In this document: positions 45,937-57,285 of the stretch, in pieces
How positions within the stretch are numbered: position 1 is the stretch's first letter
Layout of the letters: each line of letters begins with the position of its first letter
Source of the DNA: Melastoma dodecandrum
Taxonomy: Eukaryota > Streptophyta > Magnoliopsida > Myrtales > Melastomataceae
NCBI GenBank assembly: GCA_029817715.1
Contig: JARUPY010000538.1
Location: 4,898,001-4,962,000, forward strand
Direction of reading: 5' to 3'
Length of the DNA stretch: 64,000 nucleotides
Translations under genes and position numbers: made by a program
The notes under the pieces: model-generated
Database searches by the model: none
Told to the model about the DNA's origin: nothing
The model's input: only the letters and a program-made list of their open reading frames with translations

Positions 45937-48900
45937 ATGGCGCTGGAATTGGTAGATAGTCCGCAATCGCCCTACTTCGTCAATTCTACAGATCTCCAGG
46001 TGGTGAGTATCGTCGCGCCTGAGCTGACGAAGGGGAACTACCTGTCATGGAAGAGATCGGTAGAGCTTGCGCTGTCTATCAAGAACAAACTAGGCTTCGT
46101 TGATGGGACCATCGAGAAGCCTGCAGCAAACAGCCCCATCTTTCCAGCTTGGGTACGCTGTGACAACCTGGTGAAGGCTTGGCTGCAGAAGTCTGTCTCT
46201 GCTCCGATAGCGTCAATGATTTTCTATTTCAACTCGGCAAGGGAAATCTGGGAAGAACTGAGAGAAAGATATGGGGAGCCGGATGATTCGAAAGTTTTTC
46301 AATTGCAACTGCAGTATTATACGTAGGTTAAGGGAACTAGGACTGTTTCGACCTTTTATAATGAAATGCTCTCCATTCTGAGAGAGCTGAGGATATATCG
46401 CCCTATACCTGGTTGCGAATGTAGAAAATGTGACTGCAATTGGGAACAAGACTATATGAACTAGCTGCAGAAGGATATGTATGCTCTTCAAGTTTTTGAA
46501 TGGATTGAATAGAGAGTTTGAAGGGTTGCGAACTCAAATTCTGTTAAGGAGGCCTCTTCCCACGTTGGGAGAAGCCTACAATATAGTTCAGAGAGAAGAA
46601 TTACAGAGGGCTTTAAGAATTGAGGATAATATGTTGTTAGCGCATCCAGTGACAGCTACAGCTGTTGCAAAGTCAGGATATGATGCAGAAAAGGTGAAAG
46701 AAATGAATCTGGTGAACTTTGCTGGGAGGAGAAAGTTTAATCCGGATATTGTCTGTGACAATTGCGGCAAGAAAGGACACATTAAGAGAGAGTGCTATTT
46801 CTTGGTGGGCTTTCCTTCTAACAGTAGAGGAGGCAGGACCCGAGGAAGAGGGGTGATGAGGTTTCAAGGTGGAGAGAACATAAGGATGGTCAATTCGGCC
46901 AAAATTGGAGCAGGAATCTCTACTATGCAGAATCTCTCCCACTTAAATCTTTCAGAGACTCAGGTTCAGCGGTTGTTGTCATTGCTAAGTGAGGAAGATA
47001 AAGGCCAATCTAGTGCCCAGGTTTCACACAACCATTCTAGTCAATCTTCTGGTTCTTCTGTCCCTTTCTCAGGTATAGTCTCAACTTTTTCTTTCCATAA
47101 CAAAGCCATTCGGGCAAGCCTTCAGACCTGGATTCTAGATACTGGTGCTACGGATCATGTTGCCTCTACCCTGACTTGTTTTACAGACTATAAAGAATTG
47201 CATAAACCTTTACAAATACATCTTCCAAATAACAGCTTTGTTCAAGCCACTCATATAGGAAAAGTTCAACTCACTCCAACTTTCTTTCTGGAAGATGTAC
47301 TTTTTGTTCCAGACTTTCACTTTAACTTAATTTCGGCCAGTAAACTTACCAAACAGCCTTATGTATGCCTTATTTTATCACACGAATGGTGTTTTATCCA
47401 GGACTTACGCATGGATGATGATTGGACTTGCTAGAAGGAGAGGAGGTTTATATGTAATTGGGGAGATGACTGGAGACAACCAAAACGAGCCAAGTACATG
47501 CAAGCTTCAGCAACATTCACAGCTACATACCTCAGACACATTACATGCTTTTAACATAATTAGACAATGCACTAGCTTAGACAACTTTGGTCTTTGGCAT
47601 TTGAGATTAGGACATGTTGCACACAGCAAACTGTCTTTTCTGAAATAGTTGGAACCAAACATTTCTATGCAGCAGAGTAATGCATGTATTGCTTGTCATG
47701 AATCCAAACAAAAAAGGTTGGTTTTCCCAATCAGCAAAATACACAGTGTTGCATCTTTTGATTTATTACATTGTGACATATGGGGACCATGTTCAATCAC
47801 AGCATTAGGAGGATATAGGTTCTTCCTAACAATTGTTGATGATTACACAAGAGTCACCTAGGTGTTTCTGATGCAAACAAAGGCTGAACTAAGAAAATTA
47901 GTGCAGGACTTTTACAGCTTTGTAGAAACACAGTTTCAAACAAGGATAAAAGCAATTCGAAGTGATAATGGTTCTGAATTCTTGATGACAGATTTTTATA
48001 AGAAACATGGTATTCTACATCAAACTTCTTATGTCAAAACACCACAGCAAAATAGTGTTGCTGAGCGCAAATACCAACATTTGTTAGAAGTCGCTAGAGC
48101 ACAGCTTTTTCAGGCAAACCTACCTCTCTACTTTTGGGGCTATGCTTTATTAGCTACCACTCATGTTATCAATAGGTTGCCTAGCAAAATTCTGCAATAT
48201 AAGTCACCTTATGAAAAACCTTTTCTTAAAAGTCCTGTTTATCAAAATTTAAGAGTTTTTGGATTCCTATGCTTTGGTTGTACGTATGTGCATGATAGGA
48301 AGAAATTGGATAAGAGGGCTCGAACATGTGTGTTTCTGGGTTATCCACTTGGTACAAAAGGTTATTATCTATATGATTTAGATCAAAACACTGTGTTTAT
48401 ATCTAGGGATGTGGTCTTTCATGAATCTATTTTTCCATTTAAGTTACAGCATCATGCACAACAGGTAGACAACTCTTCGGTTTCTAGCACAATCTGCATC
48501 ATCTTCATCTCTGCATGATCATAACAGGCAGCATAATTCAAGTTCAGTCATTTCTGTTCCATCAAATACATCACACACAGAGTCCACATTTCCTTCACCA
48601 CAACGTCCTCTTTCTGAACAATCATCACATACATCCATTTCATCTAATCCCATGCATACAGATTTACATTTAAGAAGGAGTACAAGATCCATAAATGTTC
48701 CCAGTTATCTCCACGATTTCTATCACAACCTCTCTTCACAGGAGGCAAGTCCGACATCATCTGAATTGTGTACCAGGTCCACCCACTTAACCCAAGCTCC
48801 TTGCTCTTCTTCTGTTTCTATACCTTATCCAATTGAGCCATACATTTCCTATTCTAGACTATCCAAACCTTACAAATCTTACCTATTGTCTTTGGATCAA

Positions 48901-50476
48901 TATCCCGAACCTTGTGGCTACCGAGAGGCTGTTCAATTCCCTCACTGGCAAGAAGCAATGGATGCTGAGCTACGAGCTCTCCAAGATAATAAGACATGGG
49001 AGATTGTTCCTCTACCCTTAGGCCATCGTGCCATAGGATGTAAGTGGGTGTTTAAAACAAAACTCAGGGCAGATGGCACAGTGGAAAGACACAAAGCAAG
49101 ATTAGTGGTAAAGGGCTATACACAAAAGGAAGGACTCGATTTTCAAGAAACCTTCAGCCCGATAGCCAAGCATACTACTATTCGACTCTTTCTTGCTCTT
49201 GCCTCTATGCATAATTGGAGTTTGCGCCAATTTGACATTCACAACGCATTTTTGCATGGAGATTTATTAGAAGAGGTATATATGGATCTACCAGAAGGTT
49301 TGGACATTCAGGGGGAGAAATCTAGTGGGAGATTAGTTTGTAAGCTCAATAAGGCCTTTTATGGTCTAAAACAAGCTTCCAGGCAATGGAATGAGAAGCT
49401 ATCTGCATGTCTGTTGGCTGGAGGTTTCAGTCAGTCTAAATCTGACTACACCTTGTTTACTAAACAAGGACGAGAAGGCTTTATAGCAATACTAGTCTAT
49501 GTGGATGATATGGCTGTGGCGGCCTCGTCTGAATCTGATTGATGAACTCAAGCAATATATGCCATAGCACTTTAAAGTGAGAGAATTGGGGGTCTTGAGG
49601 TATTTTCTGGGTTTGGAGATAGCAAAGAGCAAGGAGGGAATTTTTATTTCTCAAAGAAGTTATGCAATTCGGCTGTTAGAAGACATGGGCAAACTAGCAG
49701 TAAAACCAAGCAATATCCCTATGTTACCTAATGTCAAGTTGGGGCAAACAGAGGAGGAAGAAATTGTAGAGGAGAGTGCTTATAGAAGGATGGTAGGAAG
49801 ATTAATCTACCTGGGAATCACAAGGCCAGATTTAGCTTTTTCAATCCATACATTAGCTCAATTTATGGACAAACCATCGAAGAAACATTGGGATGCAGCT
49901 AGTCTGGTTCTCAGATATCTTAAGAATACCCCAAGGAAAGGTCTGTTCTTCTCAAGCAGAGAGCTTCCTAAACTTGAGGCGTATTCAAACAGCGATTGGG
50001 GTGGTTGTATAGACACTTGCAAGTCGACCGCTGGTTTGGCAATCTTTCTGGGGTCTTCATTGGTGAGTTGGAAATCGAAGAAATAAACAACCGTGTCAAG
50101 GAGTTTAACAGAAGCCGAATATAGAGCTATAGCGACCATGACGGCAGAAATCCTATGGCTAGTTGCTTTACTGAAGGATTTTGGATTGAATGCTGAGTTA
50201 CCGGTGTCCCTTCACAGTGATAATAAGTCCGCAATATATATCAGCAAAAATCCAGTATTCCACGAGCGCACGAAGCACCTGGAGTTGGACTTGCATTTTG
50301 TCAGAGAAAAACTTGAGCAGGGTGTGATCAATGTCTTGCATCTCAAGACTTACGAGCAACTGCCGGATATTTTCACGAAGGCTTTACAGCCTAGAAGACA
50401 GAATGAGCTTTTAAATAAGATGGGAATGATGGATATACATAAGTCACATCTTGAGGGGGAGTATGGACAATCATGA
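45937..50476 (+). pseudogene. Copia gag-pol, broken by multiple stops
   Basis: Gag starts at 45937 (MALELVDSPQSPYFVNSTDL) and is cut by a TAG at 46327. It resumes at 46481, with a zinc knuckle CDNCGKKGHIKREC and the protease motif WILDTGATDHVAS. Integrase runs over about 47560-48450: HLRLGHVAHSKL, CIACHESKQ, DIWGPCS, IRSDNGSEF and TPQQNSVAERK, with TAG stops near 47647 and 47859. RT runs over about 48900-49540: GCKWVFKTKLRADGTVERHK, QFDIHNAFLHGDL, VYVDDMAVAA. RNase H ends at 50476: ADWGG-like NSDWGGCIDTCKSTAG, then NPVFHERTKHLELDLHF. At least five stops or frameshifts make it inactive. The arrangement resembles RE1/RE2-type plant copia. Confidence 0.9.
50451..50461 (+). other. Copia polypurine tract
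   Basis: TTGAGGGGGAG lies directly before the 3' LTR. Confidence 0.8.
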
Positions 50477-50801
50477 AGCGTACCAGATGTAGGATGAGCA
50501 GTGGAATGAAACAGGGGAAAAGAGAAGAATTGAAAGGGTCTTCATGCAGTGGAGTGAAGGGCTTTGAAGCAAAGAGCATTTGATAGTTGGGCCAGAAGGC
50601 CTCATATGTTTACAGACATTTAGTATGGAGGGCATATTAGTGATAGCTGAATCTGTTAGTTTGTTAAATGGGTCGTTGTACATAGAACAGAGAGAGCGCA
50701 GAGTTTGTTTTTCTGTTCTTCTTGAGCTGGGACGGTAGTGTAGCTGACTATGATGAAATCAATGAATGAAGGCGTTTTCTCGTCGGCTGTCAAAACCTTC
50801 A
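50462..50801 (+). repeat. Copia 3' LTR
   Basis: Matches 45549-45888 with scattered substitutions; ends AACCTTCA. Confidence 0.88.
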
Positions 50802-50816
50802 GTTCCCACTTTTTCG

Positions 50817-51528
50817 TAGTGAATAGATTTACGGACGTCCTAGAAAGTTCAGAGAGTGATCTGAATGGAATACCGTGATTCGCCTGCTGCTTAGGATCTC
50901 CAGCATGATGACGCCACAGCTCACATCCGACTTCGTCCAGAAAACACCGTGAACTGCAAACTCCGGGAACATATAGCCCCTGCATGAATGCGATGACAAA
51001 ACATTAGAGGGTAAGAGTCGGGAAAGTTTCGTGAATTCTTAATTTGCAGGAAGTTTCTTACTATGTACTAAAGACACTCGTCGTCCTTGCCTCATTCTCT
51101 CGGAAGATTCTCGCCATCCCGAAATCTGAGATCTTTGGGTTCATTTAATCATCCAACAAGATATTGCTGATCACGATGTATGATCCTTACTCAGGAGTAC
51201 TCATGCAGATAAAGAAGACCTGGCGCTATTCCCTCGATGATGTGCACGTGTGCATTCAAATCCACGAGCGACCTCTTGCTTGAATCAATGATCCAACGGC
51301 AATGATCGGATCCCTCACCCAAACAAACGAGTCCAAGCTCTTGTTTTTCACGTACTCACATATCAGGATCTTCGCGTCTCCATCAATGCAACAACCAAGT
51401 AACCTGATGAGATTCCAGTGTTGGAACTTCGAGATCAGTTGAACCTTGTTCCTGAACTCCTCCTCTAAACCTTGTCTGTATTTCCTAGAAAGTCTCTTCA
51501 CCGCTATGGTGAAGATCAATATATCCAA
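50817..51528 (-). pseudogene. Cysteine-rich receptor-like kinase relic (right of copia insertion)
   Basis: Reads [40 protein letters not shown] and [17 protein letters not shown] (51256-51518), the kinase N-lobe. A DFG-type remnant near 51120 (PKISDFGMARIFRENEA) and a P+1/F-helix remnant near 50940 (GYMFPEFAVHGVFWTKSDV) follow. There are frame changes between the pieces. Together with 45216-45500 this is one kinase gene broken by decay and by the copia insertion. Confidence 0.75.
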
Positions 51529-52217
51529 ATTTTTCGAAGATCAGCATATCATCAAATGCTCGGGTACGGATGCGATAAGGGAACATGGCACAATACGGAC
51601 ACGGTAACACAAGATGGCAGGGTTCAAGATTGAGGTGCATTGCAACGACCATATATGTATTCAATGAATGAGACTGGTAGATAGAAAGGGACAGGAACTG
51701 AAGGAAGGGGGATTCCATTTAGTTTATAGGATTGACTTTGACGTAAAGAACGTTCACGACAAATTATATTCAAAGTTTCTTGTCCAGATAAAACTATTCA
51801 ACCATCAGAAAACCACAACCACCACACGGTAGATGAAGCTGCGCAAGCTCGATTCACAAGGCCAGAGGAGTGCATCTTCTCTTCTTATCTGACTCGTTAC
51901 CCGAGGATACGAGGACTGGTTTGTGCATGACGCGAAGAGGGATGACAACATTGAAGGCCCACATCAATTGACAATTGAATCTGTGTAGAAGCATGGACAA
52001 CCGAGGTTGACGAATGACGATTGCCGAGACCTGAAATAATCAAAGGAACGATCTGGGTGAATTTTTCATCCCAAAAGACAAGCGGCCGGGTGTGCAAGGA
52101 TTGAGCTTTTTAATCCGAAAATGTATATCATGATGCTCAGAGAACACTTGCAGCGATATAGTGGAATCAGAGGACCAATTCATCCCGCAAAGTTACTGTG
52201 ATATTTAATTACCTTAC
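51529..52217. other. Intergenic, 3' flank of leucyl-tRNA synthetase
   Basis: No recognised gene. Part is probably the synthetase 3' UTR. Confidence 0.4.
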
Positions 52218-55200
52218 CTAGATGAGGAAGATGGCGGTGGGATTCCCCGGAGAGGGAGGACTCTGTTGCAACAATGAGGCTAGAGTACCAGCCTTAGAAA
52301 CACTGGCCGGATCTGAAGCAGACAGAACCTCGATGTCCTCGAGTTCTAGCTGCCTCTTGATCAAATCCAGGTTTTCCTGTAGGACTTCGATTTCTCCGAA
52401 GGGAAGCTTCAAGTCAATAGCATGAACCCCGAGTGAGAGCGCCTCATCTTTCTTGAACTTTAGGAAGGGCATGCAAATCTTTTGCATCTTCTTGAAGTCT
52501 CTTGACACCTCGTTGGATGTCTCCTTCAGAGCATTCAATATTTCTGAGTCTGGAGCGAAGGAATGTGACGCCTTATCATATTTTCTCTTCAGCACATTCA
52601 AACAATCTGCTTTCCATCCATCAAACTGTTCATTAACATAAATCAACCCTTTAATTTTGGCCTCAGAAACAGATGCGAAGGGAGCGGGCGCAGGAGGCCC
52701 CTTCTTGTTTGACTTTTTGGAGCCAAAGAGTTGCTTCTGGAGCAGCTTCCTCATCAAAACAATAGAGTCCTGCAAATACTTGTTCGCATTCTTCAATTGC
52801 AAATCTGGCGGGTCAGCAACTGGCCATCCTGCTTTGACTGCAAAACCATCTTTCTTCAAAAGCTCTCTCCAGACATGCTCAGCATAATGAGGACAAATGG
52901 GAGCAATAAGACGCGTTTGAACATCCATAAATCTCCAAAGCAGATCACGATTCATCGCACCAGCACCACATGAGAGTCTGTACTCATCTCTAGCAGCTTG
53001 AAGATCATAGAAACCAGTTTTCAGTGCATCCCTGAACATGTAATTGGCGTAATTATGCCCAGTAAGTTGGACAGCAATGTTCATTTCATTCAAAAACACT
53101 TTATCTGCATAAGTAGATGGTGGGCCAGTCCTCAGAGAAGATTCTGCCGCTAGAACTTCTTCCATCCATGCAAGCTCTTTCGTCAGTCTAAGTATTGCAG
53201 CATTAGCAGTTTCAGACACGAAATTAGCATCATCTACACCGTCACCAGCATCGGCAAGAGAAAATCGTGTGGCATCAGCAGAGAACTCCTCAATGGCCTG
53301 GCGTAGAGTCTTGAAATTCCCCGTTGACTTGGACATTTTTTCAGAGTTGAGCATCAGATGGCCATTGCACCTAAATCCAAGGGGCCAATGCTCCCTACGC
53401 ATTATTGCTGTGTGATTATAGACAGTGAACGTCAAATGATTTTGAATGAGGTCCTTGCCAGATACTCTGAGATCAAAGGGGTACCAGTATTCAAACTCCT
53501 GCTTCATTTGCTTCAGGATCGAGGGAGATATCTTCGACGATTCAGGATACGGACCACTACAAAGGATGAAATCCCACACCTCATCAGTCATCTCCTCAGG
53601 TTTTATAGAAGTGCTGCCCCCGTACATGTCACCATTGTGCAAGAGGTGTGCCACCGTGTAGTACGCCATGTAAATAGTAGAATCAGACAACGACTCAACA
53701 AGAAACTGTTCGTCCCAAGGTATCCGTGTGCCGAGACCAAAAGACCGTGAGCAAGCCCACTGGTTGAGCCAGCTTAATGTGTGCTCAAAGCCATGTCTTG
53801 ATTCATCTGAGAACAGGTTCATCGAGGATAAGCATTCCTCAGAAAGTTTCTTCCACTCGGCTTCGCCATACGTGATGTACCACTGGTCTGTAAGAGCGAC
53901 GACACACTCATCACCTGACCTGGAAATCACACGTTTTTCAGGTTCACTGTACATGATGGCCTCACCAGTCTCAATAAGCATGTTCCTAATCAAAGGCTTG
54001 GCTTCCTGAACTTTCATCCCAGCATATTCCCCAACCAACAATGTCCCTTCAGTAAATCCTTTCAAGTAGGTCTTCTGCTTAGCTTCTGTGAGCTTCTCCT
54101 TCTCATTCTGACTAGTAATTTTCATATCCTTGCACACTTTCTCGGCAGATTTATCACCATACTCAGGAATATTTATTATTGGTATGATCTCATAAGGGAG
54201 CACCCACTCATCCTTCACACCAAACTTTTGCCGAAAGGCTGGTTTGGTTTTCAAGACATGGAGATTAATGTAGTCATCTGGGGCATCGCTGGGAACACTA
54301 GTCACAATCCCAGTACCTTTGTCAATGAGGATGGTCACCATTGGAAGAGCATATATTATTTTATTCAGAGAGAGCGGAGATTTCAGTGGAAGTCCAATGA
54401 GATCATGACCACTGATCTCCAAAATACAGGTTGGCTTTTCCGGAATCTTTGAAAATTTCTGAAATGCAAGATTGAGGGCTGAACGCTCTGAAAGAATAAA
54501 GACATCGGTCTCATTGATCTCAAATGCTCCATATTTGCCATCAGGAAGAACCCATGCATTAGTCTGACCATACATGGTCTCTGGCCTCAGAGTCGCAGCT
54601 GCCAAAAAGACCTTTTTTCCCTCCAGGCTTCCAAACTTTGGAGGAAAAGGAGGAACTACCTCCATCTTAATGAGGGTATAATCCTGTGGCTGAACACCCT
54701 CGCCAGTCGCCCTATCATGGTCTGCACATGGCTGGCCATCAAGAGGTGAATATATGGTGTACCTCAAGTCTTTGACAATTTTTCCCATAGATTTCAACTT
54801 TCTCATTTGCCACTTCACAAAAGAGTCGAAAAATGGGTTCATATCCGTCGTGATGAATGATCTTCTCCAGTCACACCCTAGTCCAAACAACTTGAGATCT
54901 TCCATGGCCAAAGGAGGGAAGAAACTCAACCAATTATAGGGATCCTGAAACTTTGAAATTTCACTATCAGAGAGGCCAAGACTACGCATAATCTCCCATT
55001 GGAATATCTGTCCCCCTGACTTTGCTGCTGCTTTGGACTTCTTTCCCTTGAACTTATCTTTCATTGCTGATTCGGGAGCACTTTGGTCCTTGGGGTTGGG
55101 TTCTTGGTTTTCTGCCTCCTCCACTTCTTTAGGAAAGACAGGAGGATCACCAAACTTTTTGATTTCCCGTGCAAGCTTGTCGGCCGCTGCCTTTATAGGC

Positions 55201-55490
55201 ATACCAGTGCAATGAAAAGCAAACGGCAGAAGAACATTCGCGCCACGAAGTCTATGGTACGCGGCGGCAAATTCAAGCTTAGAAAGTGAGAAACCATGTC
55301 CTAGGTGCAAAAACCCATTCATGTAAGGGAAGGGGAAATTCCCGAAAAACTTCTCGCCCGGCTCGGGAGACTTTTCACGCGATTCGGCCCTGAAAACATC
55401 GTTCTCTGACCACCAGGTTTGCACCTTCGCCTCAATCTCTAGAAGACGATCCCTTCTAGCAAAGCTTTTCCCTCCTCCCTCAGTGGCCAT
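52218..55490 (-). CDS. Cytosolic leucyl-tRNA synthetase
   Basis: Charges tRNA-Leu in the cytosol. Uninterrupted frame of 1090 residues, which equals the length of the plant cytosolic enzyme. I chose the ATG at 55490 (MATEGGGKSFARRDRLLEIE). The frame stays open for 24 more codons upstream, but those do not resemble the family. The class Ia motifs are HLGH of the HIGH signature (PYMNGFLHLGHGFSLSK) and KMSKS (NSEKMSKSTGNF). The long editing domain (CP1) lies between them, with TLRPETMYGQTNAWV and the Asp-bearing PSDAPDDYINL. The C-terminal LeuRS domain has a Lys-rich KKSNKKGPPAPAP linker and ends GNPTAIFLI. The size and the absence of a transit peptide point to the archaeal/eukaryotic cytosolic type, not the organellar one. 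Confidence 0.96.
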   Translation of the reverse strand: MATEGGGKSFARRDRLLEIEAKVQTWWSENDVFRAESREKSPEPGEKFFGNFPFPYMNGFLHLGHGFSLSKLEFAAAYHRLRGANVLLPFAFHCTGMPIKAAADKLAREIKKFGDPPVFPKEVEEAENQEPNPKDQSAPESAMKDKFKGKKSKAAAKSGGQIFQWEIMRSLGLSDSEISKFQDPYNWLSFFPPLAMEDLKLFGLGCDWRRSFITTDMNPFFDSFVKWQMRKLKSMGKIVKDLRYTIYSPLDGQPCADHDRATGEGVQPQDYTLIKMEVVPPFPPKFGSLEGKKVFLAAATLRPETMYGQTNAWVLPDGKYGAFEINETDVFILSERSALNLAFQKFSKIPEKPTCILEISGHDLIGLPLKSPLSLNKIIYALPMVTILIDKGTGIVTSVPSDAPDDYINLHVLKTKPAFRQKFGVKDEWVLPYEIIPIINIPEYGDKSAEKVCKDMKITSQNEKEKLTEAKQKTYLKGFTEGTLLVGEYAGMKVQEAKPLIRNMLIETGEAIMYSEPEKRVISRSGDECVVALTDQWYITYGEAEWKKLSEECLSSMNLFSDESRHGFEHTLSWLNQWACSRSFGLGTRIPWDEQFLVESLSDSTIYMAYYTVAHLLHNGDMYGGSTSIKPEEMTDEVWDFILCSGPYPESSKISPSILKQMKQEFEYWYPFDLRVSGKDLIQNHLTFTVYNHTAIMRREHWPLGFRCNGHLMLNSEKMSKSTGNFKTLRQAIEEFSADATRFSLADAGDGVDDANFVSETANAAILRLTKELAWMEEVLAAESSLRTGPPSTYADKVFLNEMNIAVQLTGHNYANYMFRDALKTGFYDLQAARDEYRLSCGAGAMNRDLLWRFMDVQTRLIAPICPHYAEHVWRELLKKDGFAVKAGWPVADPPDLQLKNANKYLQDSIVLMRKLLQKQLFGSKKSNKKGPPAPAPFASVSEAKIKGLIYVNEQFDGWKADCLNVLKRKYDKASHSFAPDSEILNALKETSNEVSRDFKKMQKICMPFLKFKKDEALSLGVHAIDLKLPFGEIEVLQENLDLIKRQLELEDIEVLSASDPASVSKAGTLASLLQQSPPSPGNPTAIFLI

Positions 55491-56029
55491 CCCGATGAAC
55501 CCCCTGATGAATCCAAACACCACAACGGAAACATTACAACCCAAAATCTCGATTCCAGACAAAAAAAAAATCTACAATCAAATCAATGTTGAACAAACAT
55601 CTACACGTTCTAAGAATCACTGGGCGTACGAGCTAAGGAGCGGAGCAAAAATCAAATATTTCGCAGAGTACTAAAGCAATACATAATCTTCCCGACGATT
55701 CCCGACATGCAAACACTCACCGGAAACAGAAACGCGAATGAGACAAACAAGGGGTGACTCGTCTACAGAGCATCCAAATTCACCATCCCTTCCTACAATC
55801 CATCGCTGCCCAATTCCTAGTAATCGGCAAAAATCGATCTTTCAGCCCAGGAGGGGACGAATGGGGCACGGCGGAGAAGATTCGTCGGCGGCGGCGGGCG
55901 GAGGGCCTTCTCGGTGAGGTTTAGGGTTTGGCAAAGGTTCTTGCTTTCGCCGCTGACTTCGGAGTATAATAATATTATTACAAAACTGAAAAAAATAAAT
56001 CTTATCTTTTTCCTTGAAATATTTAGGTA
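55491..56029. other. Upstream region of leucyl-tRNA synthetase
   Basis: Probably 5' UTR and promoter. A 5' UTR intron is possible. No other gene recognised. Confidence 0.4.
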
Positions 56030-56440
56030 AAATATAGGATAATATTAAAATTTTTTATTTCTTTAAAAACTTAGTCTGTTATATAATTTTGTCAATAACT
56101 TTTATTTTTATATTGATTTTGGCCAATATTGGATTTTGTCATGAAAAACCAAATATGCCTTAATCTATAAATTTCAATTATTGACTAAAAAAACATTTCT
56201 TTTTTTATTATAAGATTTTAATGGTTAAATTAAATAAATTAAAAGTCGGAGTTTGACTATAGTTATTGATGCCGTTAAGAATCTGTAAAATCGATGAAGG
56301 TCGGATGATGACTCTATTATGGCGTTACCCTACGTGTAAGGTGGATTGCGAGACGATGCAATGAGATGTTAGACCTCAACTACTATTAAAAAAATGTTAG
56401 ACAATATTAAGGCCTTGTTTGGTTTTCTCACAGTAAAATT
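56030..56440 (+). repeat. Diverged dispersed repeat, copy 1
   Basis: Shares its order of motifs with 63523-63990 in the same orientation: GGTAAAATAT, GTTATATAATTTTG, ATTGATTTTGGCCAAT, TTATTGACTAAAAAA, GTAAAATCGATGAAGGTCGG, GAGACGA and a CTTGTTTGG end. AT-rich and non-coding, so probably a non-autonomous transposon family. Confidence 0.7.
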
Positions 56441-56921
56441 CATTATTGGCCACAAAAAAATTACAACCCTAAATATAGTAATAATATCGTATGGTAAAAA
56501 ATTATTTTGATAAAACAGAAATTTAGGACATAGTTTATAATATTATTGTATATTTTATCAAATATTTAAACCAAATCAATCGACGAAAAGCGACCAGCCC
56601 ACCTACCACACTGGAAAGTGTAACTGCGTCTCCGCTGCCGGCATCCACCGCCTCTGCTTCCTAACACCTTTAATTTTTTAAAAAAAATAATTAAAGTAAA
56701 ATATTTCGTAAAATACAAAATACTTTTACGACAATATCGTCTTTTAAGAAATCCATGTTGCGTTATTTAAAAAAAAAAAAATATTTCATTTGCTACACGT
56801 ACCTACTCATTTGCGATGGAAAGAAATATAATCGCTAGCCATAGAAACGGTGGATGTTGAGGATTCCTTTCCAATAAATATAGGATTGACAAATAAATGA
56901 AATGAGAAACATGGATATTCT
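56441..56921. other. AT-rich intergenic
   Basis: No gene or clear repeat was recognised. Confidence 0.4.
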
Positions 56922-57275
56922 TGTTGGGGGGTTATGTGTAGGATTGGATAGGAAGGGAGAAGGTGCTAGCAGAACGTAGGTTCTGTACTGCCGACGACCT
57001 TCTGTAGGATAGAGGAAACCTTCTGTAGAGCTGCTGCACCTACGAGGAGTGTTTTGGCTACAATTTCTCTTTGTTTAAACTTTCTCTTTTTTTCATCATT
57101 ACAAGAAATGTCTACACGTCCCTTTATATATAGGGAGGAGTAGGAAAACCAAAAGACAATAGAAACCGACATATTTAATGACAGATTTAATAGCCTGCTT
57201 TAATGACCCACTTAAATGACTTTTCCGTTACTAAATTCAATACCCATTAATATTGATCATAAATTACCTTCAACA
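56922..57275 (-). repeat. Copia LTR (3' LTR in element orientation)
   Basis: TGTTGGGGGGTTATGTG to ATTACCTTCAACA; almost identical to 61418-61773. Confidence 0.93.
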
Positions 57276-57285
57276 CCCCCTCTTA
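57276..57285 (-). other. Copia polypurine tract
   Basis: On the minus strand TAAGAGGGGG directly precedes the 3' LTR start. Confidence 0.8.

Larger units (their letters stand above)
45549..50801 (+). mobile_element. Ty1/copia LTR retrotransposon, decayed, 5.25 kb
   Basis: Two 340-bp direct LTRs (45549-45888 and 50462-50801) enclose a tRNA-iMet primer site, a decayed gag-pol with copia order (integrase before RT) and a polypurine tract. LTR identity by eye is about 95%. Flanks AGTCC and GTTCC are a poor target duplication. It sits inside a receptor kinase relic. Confidence 0.92.

Noticed and set aside
51485..51718. Extra exon for the receptor kinase
   Set aside because: The frame lacks kinase or DUF26 motifs and could not be joined to the N-lobe piece.
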